Shown in pieces: positions 1 to 12,455 of a stretch of DNA of 64,000 nt. Under the pieces are notes generated by a model. That model saw only the letters and a program-made list of their open reading frames with translations, ran no database searches and was not told where the DNA came from. The position numbers and the translations under genes were made by a program. Source of the stretch: Paralvinella palmiformis (taxonomy: Eukaryota > Annelida > Polychaeta > Terebellida > Alvinellidae); NCBI GenBank assembly GCA_025642065.1, contig JAODUP010000483.1, positions 245,539 to 309,538 of the forward strand, given 5' to 3'. The stretch's first letter is position 1, and each line of letters begins with the position of its first letter.

Positions 1-60
1 AGCATATAATCTCATATTAATAGCATAGTATAAGTCCTTTCTCTCTTTCACACAAAACAG

Positions 61-202
61 ACACGCGCGCGCACAAAAATAACATATACACATATACACT
101 CAGACACACGCACGCACGCACACTTACACGTACACACAAACACACATTATCTCTCTCTCTCTCTCTCTCTCTCTCTTATATATATATATATATATATATA
201 TC
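61..202. repeat. Compound CA/CT/TA microsatellite
   Basis: Imperfect CA-rich DNA leads into a (CT)n run from about 151 and a (TA)n run to about 202. No coding potential is seen. Confidence 0.9.
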
Positions 203-599
203 GATGGCAGACAACCTGTTCTTTCTTCTAAATATATAGGTAGAAAATAACCCTAAAAACATAATATCACAGTGGAGCCGTTAATTAACAAGGCTGTCCG
301 TATTTCTGAGTTAGAAAAGCAAAACATCTGATATTTCCTTAATATAGTTAACTGCAATATAGATATAATAGTTAAATGGCCATTTCAGTACTTACCTTGC
401 CATCACTTTCTATGCAGTTCATGATTAACGTATTGTAAATAGGATAGTCTACTGTCAGTCAGGTTAGATACAACAAGCTATGTTATCTAAGAAAACTATA
501 GGTTTTTATTTCTATTCAGTCGATTACACAACATTCTGTGTTAATATCTCAATCGTACAGAAACCTATCGTATTCGCTAAACATTCTGTAATTATGTAA
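203..599. other. Unannotated AT-rich stretch
   Basis: No open frame above 60 codons, RNA gene or recognisable mobile element is seen here. Confidence 0.6.
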
Positions 600-1873
600 T
601 GTACTTTTTAAATTATTTTCTTTGGTCAGCGCAAATCATCTGGGGGCTAATAGACGTTTCATAGCGATGCAATCAGTAGCCTTTGGAAGCTTTTAGAGTT
701 CTCTGATTTGTCGAATCACTATATAAGGATACAGCTTCTAGTTGAACTGAATTCGTTATCATTTGTTTTGATAAAACAATCATACTATAGTAAACACATA
801 ATCTATCGTTTAGGAAACTATATTAAATATGATATATTTGCCAGTTTGTCCTAATGTCTGTCCTGATGTCTCGATGTATTAATATTGATACCATTTGGAG
901 ATCATGCTGCGCAATATAGAACTGCCATCGTGAAAATAGCATCATTGGATATGTCATCGTTTATCTGGATTGTTGTTTTAGTGAAATAACAATGGGATAC
1001 ATGTTATTGTCTGACGACATATTTTGTACACACAATATGATGGAAGGGTCACCCGAACTCCAACGTTAATGAAGCTAACTAAAAGATGAACTAGTTTTCA
1101 GACTTAATTAAAAGTCCAGTATAAATTTGAGAGTACCCTGTTTCAAATGTATTAAGCAGCTACTATGACTTCATATGCCAATCGATATATTTTGCCATAT
1201 CCCTGTTCCAGATAGAAGGTTGATAGATTCCTTTATCCTGCAAGAAAATAGGAAATGGATTTGAAAATTTAATTTGGCATTTTATCCGTCAGAAAATAAA
1301 CAACATGACATATCTTAATATAATATTAATTTCTCGAATTTAAATTTACTTTAGTTATCTCATCAGTAGATTAAGGCTAAACTGCATTTATAACTGCGTA
1401 TTGTTTATTTTTTCGTCTACAAACTCCACACGTGGCAGAGTTAAAAGAAATCTAGAAGTCATGATCACATCACTTAAGAGCCAGTTCTGGAGATGGCAAC
1501 ACATCTTGGGAATATAATCCCCTGAATATTACAGAATTATCTACAATATAATTCATGGATGTGCTTCATCGATGCTTTGCATGAGAGTATTTTTGTTATC
1601 CCAAGGTAATTGACGTAAAACACTCATTGTTAAAACTGTGTATTCGATTTGTGAGGGCTGAGGACTTTCTTTATTATTCATGCAGGCAAGTTAACTTTAT
1701 AGACATAAAACCTCTTCGTATCCAAATTTAATCTGTCAGCTTTGACAGCTGCAATATTTCCTTTTCTAAATTATTTCATGAGAATACATACTTTCTTGTT
1801 ATCCGTTTAGGCACCTTTTTGCAGTTGGTACCTTGAGATTAATACATTTAAATGGAAATAACTTAGACACAGC

Positions 1874-1875
<2 letters not shown>

Positions 1876-1931
<56 letters not shown>

Positions 1932-1934
1932 TTT
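1876..1934. repeat. (TA)n microsatellite with T run
   Basis: Pure TA alternation runs to about 1922 and is followed by a T homopolymer. The same position in segment A copy 3 also carries (TA)n (50095-50144). Confidence 0.95.
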
Positions 1935-3102
1935 ATTTCAATTTGTATCGGAGTGTTATATTACTTATTTAATCACAATAAGAATGGTCTATATTTACAT
2001 AAGCTTAACATTAGTCATGATCTGAAAGAGGAGTAGCATTAAATTCGTCAAAAGGCAAAATAATACATTGCTGCCTTAATTTTGTTTTGAATATAAGCCA
2101 TATTTATTGTGTCCCTAAACAAGTACATATGTATATATGTGATGTAGTAAATGATACGGGTAGCATTTTATACATATTTAAAGACAATACAGTACAACAC
2201 GATTTCCAGCACTAAAGCTATACTATTGCAATGCTATAATACAAAAACCATTTAGCTTCCTCTCTTTAATGTTCACAAATACTTGTTTATTTGTTATTTT
2301 ATCATTTTCTTCACAGTAAGATTAGGCAGATGTTCATTTCAGGTGGATTGCGTCATTCTCATTCTTCTCAAATCAACCACCTTCAACATTTTCGCATGAG
2401 TGATTATTTTGGCTCACAATACAGATACTTGTGTACCTTTCCTGAGTGGATGGCCCACAAATACAACTACACTATAACATGCGCAAAACAAATAATGTTT
2501 TAAGGCATATTTAATATTAAGTCTAAATATTTGTCTTTCACTATTTAGAATACACACAATTTGTTACTCAACTGATAAGTAACTGGGGTCGTGGAAGTGT
2601 ATACTTAGACTTCAGATGAATGCTAGCAGAAATACCAATATTAACAGAGACATATAGAAAAGATAGATACAGGAGTATATACGATGATTATATAATGATT
2701 TTAAAGGATTTACGTCATCGTTGATTGTTCTGGATTATTCTAACATCTGTGTATATGCGGTCAATAATAAACAAACTATTAATTACTGGATTTTGGTCAG
2801 AATCGAACAGATGTTTAATATAGAACAAGTCGGCTTAAAACTTTATTTTCTCCGAACTAAATCAAGAATATTCTGCTTGAAAACTCATGTATACATGAAA
2901 TGTTTCAGTTTATAAACAAATTCTTACAGATGAAACATTCACACTTCCAGGCTAACATTATGGATAGACTTGGCAAAAGAGAAATCGTAAATGATCAATA
3001 GGAAACATCTAAGTCTTAATTTTAAATATAGCTTATTGGAATATTAATATTCAATGCTGTTTAATAAGTCTTGCTAGTAAAGACACTTTGTTAAATCTAG
3101 AT

Positions 3103-3104
3103 TA

Positions 3105-3198
<94 letters not shown>

Positions 3199-3211
3199 AT
3201 AGTAGTAGTAT
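3103..3211. repeat. (ATT)n(AGT)n trinucleotide array
   Basis: ATT units switch to AGT units near 3150. The homologous place in copy 2 has a short (ATT)n (24518-24561), and in copy 3 a 620-bp array (51165-51785). Confidence 0.95.
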
Positions 3212-3900
3212 TGGCTGCAGCACTATCATAAGATAATCACCAACAAAAATCAACATTACAGACGAGTAATAATCTTAAGTTTACTAACACAATTATTTGA
3301 ATGTACTTCATAAATGTTGATATATTCAAATGTTTTACTTCCCTAGTTATAATATAATACAACTTTAATATGCTTATACTAGGATCTTTGTTTAATGTGC
3401 TCCTTTACATTATCATACGTTGACAATTAATTAAACATAATTAATGACCAGCGTAAACCTCATGACTGTCTGAAAATCTCACTACTTCATATAGCTTAGG
3501 TCGAGATGGTTTCATTATCAAGGTTATTTATCTGATATAATCCTCTATCTGAAGCTCATGTACGATATCTTGAGGGATTATCTGGTGTATAGATAGTGTC
3601 TTCATCTATTGGAGGGATTTCATAGCGATGACATAACATGTCATTGATAACAAACAAGGTATTTTGTACGAGGTTTTAGTGTGATCTCAAAGTAAATAAG
3701 TCCATTTCAACGATTATATCACGCGTATATTTCAAAGTGGATGTTATATAATATTTATTATATTGTATGGCGAATAGAACTTCATAGAGAAACAAAAACC
3801 ACCCAGTTTGTTTTTCCCTAAATGTATCATTCAATTGAGTGGAAGTCCTTAGACTTATACAAAAAGAAGGAAATATTTTCGCCGTCGACTTCACGGACAC

Positions 3901-4739
3901 CAGATCCTCTACTTAGGAATACTATGTGACCACTCTATTACACAGCCAATATTACCAGATTCCAATATTGTCTTTCGTGAAAATTATTTACGTGAACAAA
4001 ATATCCTAGTAAAATTATCTTTCCTCTCTTCAATTTAGGAATAACACATTCAATGGTGCCTCCTGGTAATAAGCGAATTGATAGGCACTAATTGGTAATT
4101 ATTCAGTGAACTTCTTATTAATTTAAATATCGCTGTCTGGAATACTGTCCAAATACTGTATTTTACCAGTTGATTAATGCCAATATATCCGTCAGGAATT
4201 ACGTTTCACTGCATTAGATGTGCTATTATTTATGAGGCATGGCTGACGTTTATTCTTTAGGCGAATTTATCTTGTTTTAGTCTTTAGCTAGAGCAGTAAA
4301 ACAATTATATTACAATCATTATAATCACATTAGAATGGCTAGTTAATAAAACATTACTTTATCATTATCATTTATAAATCGTCAAACACATACGTGCAAT
4401 ATACAGCGCTCTTTCATATGAAATGTGGAAAACAGATCACGCGTGTTTCTGGCATATACGTGTATACGTCGGATAAGCTACATTTGATGGGAGACTGTCT
4501 AATTAACGTTGGTTCAAATATACCTTTCTCAGTTCTAGGTTGAACAGGTACTAATTGATTTAGTCGTTGACACTTACTTTGAAAAGAAATGTGTGAAGTG
4601 CCGGTTGTACACAATGTCAACGAAAGGGATCCTGATAGTTTAAGGAATTATATCTATATGGCGTTCTTGTGTTCTTATAGGCAAATATACTAGTGGAAAT
4701 ATTAGTGGTGTTCTAAACCAGAAGAAAAATATGGTTAGA
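3901..4739. other. Unannotated AT-rich stretch
   Basis: Only short chance frames are present, including a 68-codon minus-strand frame at 4414-4620 with no recognisable domain. No RNA gene or mobile element is identified. Confidence 0.55.
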
Positions 4740-4798
4740 AACATAGTTTGCGTCTCCCTCATTTGAGGTTGCCAGCCACGTAAAAACTACCATTTCGG

Positions 4799-4865
<67 letters not shown>

Positions 4866-4866
4866 C
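4740..4866 (+). repeat. SINE/LINE 3' tail ending in (ATT)n
   Basis: The sequence TTGCCAGCCACGTAAA at about 4769 is also found near 41579 at the end of a complete tRNA-derived SINE, where it is likewise followed by ATT repeats. Here no tRNA-like head is visible upstream, so this is a 5'-truncated copy or a LINE sharing the tail. The (ATT)n array spans about 4800-4864. Confidence 0.65.
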
Positions 4867-4989
4867 ATGTATTGATCAAGACCAGGGTCTGACTGTCATG
4901 CTTCTCGGGTTTAACTGTTGTAATTGACACTGTGGCTTATGATATTTGTTTGGACGACTCGTCAGTAGACTGGGTATTAAAGGAGTGGT

Positions 4990-4994
4990 CCTTC

Positions 4995-5038
<44 letters not shown>

Positions 5039-5389
5039 TATAATGTATATTTAATAAAACGCCCTTACTAGCAGGAGACATTCAAGGGCGCTATACAAAT
5101 AATATGTAATATAATAATACCTTAACTAATTTAAGGTATTTAAAAGATATCAATTATTTATCTGTGAAAGCAACCTTGAACAGGTGTGTTTTAGAACATA
5201 TTTAAAACGTTGAAGAGACGACGCATCATATCTAATATCTGCCAGCAACCTATTCCACAATATGGTGGCTACAACACTAAACGTACAGTCACCATATATA
5301 TGACTTGAGCCGATACACTTCAGTAGTTGAGCTCTTATCTTCGTAGCAACAAACAAACTGTAACCATTCTGGATGCACTGGATGCACAC
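4990..5389 (-). pseudogene. LINE (CR1/L2-like) 3' fragment, minus strand
   Basis: The minus-strand frame starting at 5389 contains the phrases SSHIYGDCTFSVVA and LWNRLLADIRYDASSL, followed by a FKYVLKHT-type ending. This is the usual C-terminus of CR1/L2-like non-LTR reverse transcriptases and matches the plus-strand copy near 58700-58790. Downstream on the minus strand come a short 3' UTR with GTATAGCGCCCTTGAA and an ATT tail (AAT on the plus strand, 4997-5038). Only the last 80 or so codons remain, so it is a 5'-truncated dead copy. The family call is good; the exact clade cannot be fixed without a search. Confidence 0.85.
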
Positions 5390-5442
5390 CCAGAACTCTT
5401 ATTGAGAGTACCCAAAGGGTCGGGATTGATATATCTGCCATT

Positions 5443-6345
5443 TGTTTTTATGTACTCCCCTTGAGTGACATGGCTCCAGAGCATGGGGTATCCATGCAAC
5501 GCTACGCTGATGTTACGCTACTGTATGTTTCATTCGATCACAGTGACCTGTCTACCATAAGTAAAGCAGTGAATGCGTTAGAGTGTTTTATTGATGGTAT
5601 CAGTATTTGGATGTTGAGAAATCGATAGAAAATGAATAACATTATATTTGCTTCTGCTCGTGTGAAAATGCGTGCTCTTGCAGTAGGTGCCGAATATCAT
5701 CAACCTGCTGAACCTGTTAAAACAATGGAAGCTAAAAATAATTTGGAGGGCCCTAGGGAAACCATTAAATTTTTGGGGTGCTTTGGGCCCTCTATCACTG
5801 CTTGCCTTCTTTACTTTGTTTCTAACCTGGTCGGAATACATAATGCTGCTGTCCAAAAGCTTCAACTGTTGTACCATTCATCAGCCCGCCTTCTGTCAAA
5901 GACAGGCCGATATGAACATATCAGCCCTATACGTAAGGCCCTGCATTGGCTTCCAGTGAGATATGGGATATAGTTTGACTTGCGTGACTTGGCGCAAATC
6001 TGTATCCACAACATGCTACAGATACATCATACAACAAGGGCACTGGCATCCGCAGGATCACACTTATTGATGACACCGTGGGTTAATCCCAAGACGTTTG
6101 ATCGCCGGTCATTCAACTAGACATCATCCAGATTATAGGATCAGCTCCCAGAGAAACTGTGAAATTGTGATTCAATCAATAGTTTTAAACATATCCTTAA
6201 GACTTCTTTGTTTAGAGTATAATTGTTATCTAGTATAATCACTTTTTATGTAAAGCACACCAGAACAACAAAGTTGAATGTGTGCTATATAAAATCACAA
6301 ATTATTGTTATCATTATTATTTTGTCATTATTATTATTATTATAT
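5443..6345 (+). pseudogene. LINE reverse transcriptase fragment, inactive active site
   Basis: Frame 1 from 5443 to 5973 has one internal stop (TAG at 5626). It covers the C-terminal half of a non-LTR reverse transcriptase. The catalytic box reads YADVTLLY (5503-5526): in related elements this is YADD or FADD, so the second catalytic aspartate is valine. After the stop come SSARLLSKTGRYEHIS and LHWLPVR, typical of the region after the polymerase core, then a broken continuation ending in a LKTSLFR-like phrase near 6200 and a 3' UTR with ATT repeats (6320-6345). The codons joining the LRNR and NNIIFAS phrases appear shortened compared with the family. It lies head-to-head with the minus-strand LINE ending at 5389. 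Confidence 0.88.
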
Positions 6346-8149
6346 ATGTGTGAGTCTGTGCGTGTGTGTGTGCGCGCGGGTGTGCGTGTGTGTGTGTACA
6401 TATGTGTATTTATTTATTTAAGCAACATTTTATATGTAAAATGTACAATCATTTGAAAATTTCCCTAGGAAGTCTACGCTCCAACGAGTCAAATTCATTT
6501 TGACTTAGTTATGATAAGTAGTTATATACAGATTTATTAGGCTTTTCTTTCAAAAGTTCCGTTATTATATGTCTATGTATCAATCTGTTTTCATTTCTGT
6601 CTTAGTTGCTTTAATTTTCTTCTTTCTTCGTTTTCGTCTTTTATTTTTAATACTGACAAAAACTAAAACACATATATTAGTAATCATGTATTCAGGACTA
6701 TTACATAATGGGATGCCATTTAGTATTCGTAAAATGAATACGTATCCAAATAATGCAGATGCACAAGTCTCGAATATCGTCCCCCTTTTAATCAGCTTCC
6801 TGGAAAACAACTAATGGTGTGACACTAACTAAAATCAGATTCTTATGTAGTGTTTTGATCCATCAGAGATGTATTAAATCACCTAAAGGTCTGTATTGTA
6901 TTTGAGATAATATAAACCTCAACGGAACTTTTCGGAATTATTTTTTACTAAATGAAGTTATTACTAACGAATGATACATTCAGTTATCGGGGCGATAATC
7001 TGGTAAATTAGTTTATTAAACGATTGTAAACTTAAATCTGTTGTTTGATTAAGTAAATGTAACTTGTTTGTTATAATTGTGTAACGCGTTCGGCTTTGAA
7101 TTAATCATTTAGGTTGATAAACTCTAAAAATCGTATTTAAGATTCCATCAAAATAAGTGCCTTCCTTCGCATTTTATGTTTTTTTTTCTTCCAATCTTAT
7201 TTTATACAATTATATTCTACTATTGACACTTGTAAACCCGAGTAGATTAGTTTGAGCAGTGGCTAGGTTAAAATAAATATATGCAAGATGTATGGCCAAT
7301 TTGCTTAACAACATTTGGTATATGCTAATGCTAACATTGTAGTTTTATGACATCGAGTGTTTGCCAATTCGTCCTTTAGCAATAGACAAAACAAACAATG
7401 CATTCAATTTATATATACATGAAAATAGCATTCGTAGAATAGATCAAATTTTTCCTATTTCTACTAAAGCCGTAGTAGAAGGAGGAAGTAAATTCCAAAA
7501 AGACCATAACCTTATCCGGAACAGGAAGGAAATACGTGCTGCAAATGAAACTACAGATGGTATTGTTAATATCTGTGGATTATAACCAGTTTGTTTGTTC
7601 ATTATGGAATATTCAAGATGAGTAAATATCAAGTTAAAAATTATATTGTCTCTGTCAAATCACAGTATTATAATAAACGTATCAATGCCGGCTATAATGG
7701 GCTGTTTTTATGGTTGTGTATAAAATGTTACGGAGATATTAAAGTGTCTTCTCAAATATATATGTTTTTAACCCAGGGATTGAAATGGGTTTAGCCTTAT
7801 GTCGTCTTCTGTCAAAAGATATTAAATGGAAATAATACCTTCACTTCTGGCAACTTCTCGGTGGGTATATCACTGATAATATCACTGATATCCATCAGTG
7901 AGTAATATAAGCCTCATATATATATATATATACAGTGTCATTAGAAAGTTGCTGAATAGGTCACCCAATGTTTTGTGTGAAGTTGACCTTACACCTATAT
8001 GACTTGTGATTGGAGTATGAAGGTATTCTCACAAACTCCTTTAGAAGGATGATTCCCATTATTCAAGTCAAACCATTAATAACAATCAATAACGACCAAA
8101 ATAGTTTCGACTGATATTCTTAACAACTATAGATCTGTTTCAAACTTAG
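6346..8149. other. Unannotated stretch with short GT repeat
   Basis: A GT-rich tract (6347-6402) follows the LINE tail. Short frames at 6569-6814 and 7361-7585 show no domain. A short TA run lies at 7916-7932. No gene is supported. Confidence 0.55.
7360..7570. repeat. Segment H, copy 1 (weak paralogy)
   Basis: The stretch around 7465-7515 resembles 63090-63140: both share phrases such as AGACCATA and AAGCCGTAGTAGAAGG-like text. The match is short and about two-thirds identical by eye, so it is tentative. The 74-codon frame here is not preserved in the partner. Confidence 0.4.
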
Positions 8150-8466
8150 CTATCTAACCTAATATCGGGCAGTTGCTTTCTATCTAATTGAACAATAGTA
8201 TTCCAGTCTTATTATACTAGGAATGGGATACTCCTCAACTCTGTATAACCCAGATCATCCACGCTCCGTACGTAACATATGTGTCATATTCACACCTAGA
8301 GGAAGTTTGTACATAGATTAATATAAAATACAAATTCGAACTATATGACACCAAAGCTTGCAGTAAATAGCAAGTCATATTGGTTTAAAGATATGCAAGT
8401 ACATGTATAAGAAAACAACTTTGACAACACAGTTGCAGTCAGCAATACATTGCAATGGATAAAAAG

Positions 8467-8547
<81 letters not shown>

Positions 8548-8640
8548 CAACACTTCGACGCTAGAGATGCAGTATCATTTTGAATTTGACTAGCTCAGAA
8601 AAATCTAAGTGTACAACAGGTACGGTCACAAGTCCAATGC
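8150..8640. repeat. Local duplicate, copy 1
   Basis: Phrases near 8220-8270 (GGGATACTCC...TGTATAACCCAGAT) and at 8414 (TTTGACAACACAGTTGC) recur in order at 10835-10870 and 11012. An AT dinucleotide tract (8469-8543) interrupts this copy. The stretch after it (8545-8610) faintly resembles the R/U5 part of the LTR-like element described at 63379. Confidence 0.55.
8469..8543. repeat. (TA)n microsatellite
   Basis: About 37 uninterrupted TA units. They produce a spurious Ile-Tyr frame on the minus strand. Confidence 0.97.
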
Positions 8641-9266
8641 GTCAATAGTTATTGTAATCTCTGATAATGTTCTGTTTCATAAAATAGGTTTGGTGAACAG
8701 TCCTTCTGGAAAATCAGATTGCGACATTTCAGTGTTTGCCTTGTGCAATAATCCTGCCGGATTTGACTTATCAGCTTTGCAGACTGATAATATTATTAAT
8801 CCTAATTAATGGGCTGTCCTTTTCATGATGTATTCACTACGAATATTGTTATTTCTCACACATCAGTCACTATCTTATTAGGTGTATTTGTATGAATGTT
8901 TAAGCATGAGCGGGTGGGTGAATTTGTATATTCAAAACCAATTAAAACACTTTCTGACATTGTTTATTAGCGATACAAGTTATTGGATATCGATTAAAAT
9001 ATGATTCACTATTACAAAAAATGATATCTAAATAAACATGACCCAGCGACATCTTCCCATAATCTTATCCCTCCATAAGGTTGTGCGCATCCCTTGTTTT
9101 TAATTAATGTTTTTTGCCGAAACATCGAACCGTTGTGAAATATTATCGCCCGCATGTATAGTCCTGTGTATGTTAGAGTAGTCATATGCATATGTAAATA
9201 GATTGATTATGCATATAATAGTTAACATTCTTTAAGACGTTATGACTTTTTAGATGCCGATAAAGT
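8641..9266. other. Unannotated stretch
   Basis: A 66-codon frame at 8609-8809 has no recognisable domain. Nothing else is seen. Confidence 0.5.
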
Positions 9267-9271
9267 TCTCT

Positions 9272-9311
<40 letters not shown>

Positions 9312-9329
9312 CCTCTCTCTCTCTCTCTA
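9267..9329. repeat. (CT)n microsatellite
   Basis: CT repeats with two single-base interruptions. Confidence 0.95.
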
Positions 9330-9655
9330 GACAATAAGCGGGACACTGTCTATTCTACGAAGTCAAAAACTACTGTCCCGTGGAATTCATCTTCACTTAG
9401 CATATAACGTCTCATTCGTTCGTGTTTTTGTTATTATTTCATGGTACTGTGTCTTTAAATGTCTCCTGGTAGTTGAAGTGAATCTTTAATTCCACAATAT
9501 TACAACAACGTTATTATTAAAAGGCTTTTTGATTTGGGTTCGAATCAGATTCATCTCTGTATTTGCGGAATTAGTTTCTCAGGTAATAGACGGTTGGCCA
9601 TATGTCCCATTTTTGTCTTGTTCCAGACTATATGACTTGACACATAAAGTTCGCA

Positions 9656-9700
9656 GATATATATATATATATATATATATATCAACAATATTAATAATAT

Positions 9701-9755
<55 letters not shown>

Positions 9756-9781
9756 ATATATATTATATATAATATATATAT
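9656..9781. repeat. (TA)n cluster with palindromic breaks
   Basis: Several TA tracts are separated by short ATTA/TAAT breaks. They give overlapping Tyr-Ile frames on both strands, which are not genes. Confidence 0.95.
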
Positions 9782-9839
9782 CATTGGTAGGGAAGTTAAA
9801 TGTACTGAGTGTAATAAACAAAACAAGTCTCTACATAAT

Positions 9840-10620
9840 CTCTGCCTAATGTCGCCATTATTCAAGATATTAAACGTCATATTAGTCATGAGTTTATATA
9901 ACAAAACATCCATCGTTTTGTATTTAGTCACCTGATGCCTTTAGATAATTCTAATGATGGATGAGTTTTACATCTTACATATCCCGTTCCCATTATCAAT
10001 TATTCCTTTATGGAGCGAGGTCTCTAAAATCCTCAGATCATTCTGGATACGAAGGCAAGATACTGATATATCGTAATCGACTTGCCAGCATCGTGTTGGA
10101 GATCTTGCTTTTATGTTAAAGGTACAAATGGTAAAATGGTTTCACTCTATATCATTTGGTAAATATGTTATCATTATATTGATTATTTACTTAATCATCT
10201 CTCAGATGATCTATGTTGGGACACTTACTGTCATATTACAGACTATTTTCGACTCAAGTCACTATTAGTACATGTCTCCAGCAATATATACAAAATCGAC
10301 ATACTTATTTCAGTCAGTGCAACATTTTGTTAATTCATTATTTTGCAGTTATCCAAGAACTATATTATTATGTCAAAGCGGTTCGATAATTGCATGAACT
10401 GATAACATATTGCCTGTTTAATAATGTCAAGGCTGAGATATCTCTATAAATCAGTAAATTAGTGATATAACCTGTCAGTTGAATATCAATAAAACAAAAC
10501 ATCAGTAAGCAATCCTTACAGCAAAAGGAAATGCAATAGACTGTATTAAATACTGATTGGTTCAGTAACACACAAGCGCAATAACGCTTTATATGACATC
10601 TTTAAAGATTTAATAAATAA
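9840..10620. repeat. Paralogous segment B, copy 1
   Basis: Matches 27190-28500 in order. Shared text includes the stretch at 9990-10060 (CAATTATTCCTTTATGGA and ATCATTCTGGAT), the CTGATAA...TCTATAAATCAGTAA part near 10400-10460, and AAACATCAGTAAGCAATC near 10497. No conserved frame is visible. Confidence 0.65.
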
Positions 10621-10675
10621 TATTATTTATTGTGTTCTTCCGCAATGTCACTATGATAAACAAATGTGTTTGCGT

Positions 10676-10735
10676 TCGTGTTTGTGTTTGTGTGTGTTTG
10701 TATGTGTGTGTCTGTGTGTGTTCATATTTGTGTGT
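10676..10735. repeat. Imperfect (GT)n microsatellite
   Basis: TGTG/TTTG interspersed repeat. No gene. Confidence 0.9.
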
Positions 10736-10789
10736 TTAACTAAACCTAAGCGCATAGAAACATCCATAGGCAAACTTTAAAACGAATTT

Positions 10790-11110
10790 AGCCCTATATA
10801 TATACATTAGCCCTAAGCATTTCTAATAAACCTGGGATATTCTCTATCCTGTATAATCCAGATATTCAAGGGAAAATTATATCATATCTTCAGTGAAATA
10901 ACAATTTAAATCTAGAGAAACGCAAACACAATACCTCAGTTAACACCACCATTCAGAGTAAACATACGTTCAGTGATTCAAAGATTAGATCATATATACA
11001 TTAGGTAATATTTTTGACAACACAGTTGCTGTTCACAGCTTTATTCTGGGTTCGGATAGCTCACAAATCGTACGGTTAATAGTCCGATCCGTCTAGTGTC
11101 GCACATAGTA
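10790..11110. repeat. Local duplicate, copy 2, with LTR-like relic
   Basis: This is the partner of 8150-8640. Its 3' part (11035-11105) contains CAGCTTTATTCTGGGTTCG followed by a degraded version of the LTR-like R/U5 sequence (compare 63825-63910), ending in a CTAGTGTCGCA phrase. It is an older, more diverged relative of the element that begins again at 11690. Confidence 0.55.
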
Positions 11111-11202
11111 CTGGGACTAAATTAGAATGTATGTTTATATTTGAATGTATGTTTATACATGCTTGAATGCGGATGGGAGCTTTTGTTTTGGTATGTGTCC
11201 CC

Positions 11203-11234
<32 letters not shown>

Positions 11235-11678
11235 CCTGTGAAGTTATTATAGGCTTATTAGACCCATCCACGATAACCGGTCTCCACCTGTTAATACTAC
11301 CTTCTAGCATGTAGATACGTTTTAAGCTAATATAACTTTTCAATGTTTCAACAGCGGCACATTATGCAATAAAACCAACATGCAAGGTATGGTGTCTGTA
11401 GACAGATATATCTTTCGATAACCTCGCGCTCATGGATTTGTTTACGCCAGTTTAAAAAATAATATCAACAGTTATTGATACATTTGGACACGTCTTGTTT
11501 GATCGAATGCCTTTTACGAAAAGTTACTTCTTTGAAGGAAGCAGCAGTTACATTTCAGTGTTTTAGTACCTTGTGCAACCATTCTTCTTACTTTTGAAAT
11601 GTCAGTTTTTGCGAACATACGTTTATACATGGGTGCACGAGTGGTTGGTGCGTATTTGTGTGTGTGTTGTGTGTTTTA

Positions 11679-11689
<11 letters not shown>
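11111..11689. other. Unannotated stretch with TA and GT tracts
   Basis: TA repeats lie at 11200-11229, and a GT-rich tract at about 11650-11680 leads to GTGTGTTTTAGG, the phrase that begins the LTR-like element in other copies. No gene is seen. Confidence 0.6.
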
Positions 11690-11714
<25 letters not shown>

Positions 11715-12455
11715 GTAACTAAATAAATCCTACTTATATGAACCGTTTCGATACACAGCCTACTAGTCTAGCGTCGCAAGTTCTTCTCTATCCCGAGCTA
11801 AATATTATGCCTTTTATAGGCCCTCGGCGTGTTAACAAACACAGCAGTTTGTTGAACACGTGAGACAATGTACACCAACCTCTTATGGAAGCAGTGAAGT
11901 GATTAAGTTAAAAAAAGTAGCAATACTGCATAGTGAGTTACTACTGGACTAGAACGAAATATCATCTCAAGCCTGAGTATATACTATGATTTACTCCAAC
12001 TTAACCGTTAACCCTCATACGTTTCCGTACATCACTAAGTGAACGTTCATTCACGCCTAAGTTAGCGTCCCTAAGTATATGCAGTTATGTGTGGTGGGAT
12101 CTAAATTAAAGCGCCTATCCACTTGATCTATTTAACTCATGGTCGAGAACAGCGGATTTCAGGCAGATCTCCGATACTGCGAATGACACGTCGGGATTAT
12201 AATAGCTATACATTTAACAAATTTCCTATAGTCAGTGTAACCTAATTACTCATAATATGGGAAAAACCTGCTGAAGTAAAAAAAGTCTCCAAGTGTATAA
12301 ACCCATCAAACAGCATTGTCTGAATTAATAGGTCGTTTCGCCAGACCACTTAAGAGGACAACAATATAGATTCTACATTATACAACAAAACTAATAGAGT
12401 TAAACATGTTGTAATAACCACATATCTTTCTTACATTGGTGTCAATTGTGTTATG
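11690..12455 (+). mobile_element. LTR-like non-autonomous element, copy C1 (partial)
   Basis: The phrase GTGTGTTTTAGG (about 11670) is followed by (TA)n to 11709 in place of most of the LTR. LTR sequence resumes at AATAAATCCTAC (11723), then passes CTAGCGTCGCAAG into about 650 bp of internal sequence. The internal part (12035-12260) is nearly identical to the minus-strand copy at 37300-37520, about 3 percent different by eye, while 11830-11990 is more diverged. It ends near TTACATTGGTGT (about 12440), where segment D begins. No gag, protease, polymerase or integrase motif is present. Confidence 0.75.

Larger units (their letters stand above)
600..3900. repeat. Paralogous segment A, copy 1
   Basis: By eye this stretch aligns in order with 20740-25235 and 49360-52295. 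Anchors include the phrase around 2388-2450 (shared TGATTATTTTGGCTCACA), the approach to the (TA)n tract at 1876, the trinucleotide array at 3103, and the block downstream of that array (3215-3890). Identity looks roughly 65-80 percent with many indels. No conserved reading frame runs through the aligned parts, so this looks like duplicated non-coding DNA rather than a gene. The two larger copies carry insertions missing here. Confidence 0.75.

Noticed and set aside
3103..3211. CRISPR-like regularly spaced repeats
   Set aside because: These are simple trinucleotide repeats with no spacers. The 87-bp array at 47.8 kb also has no unique spacers. The DNA is animal in character.
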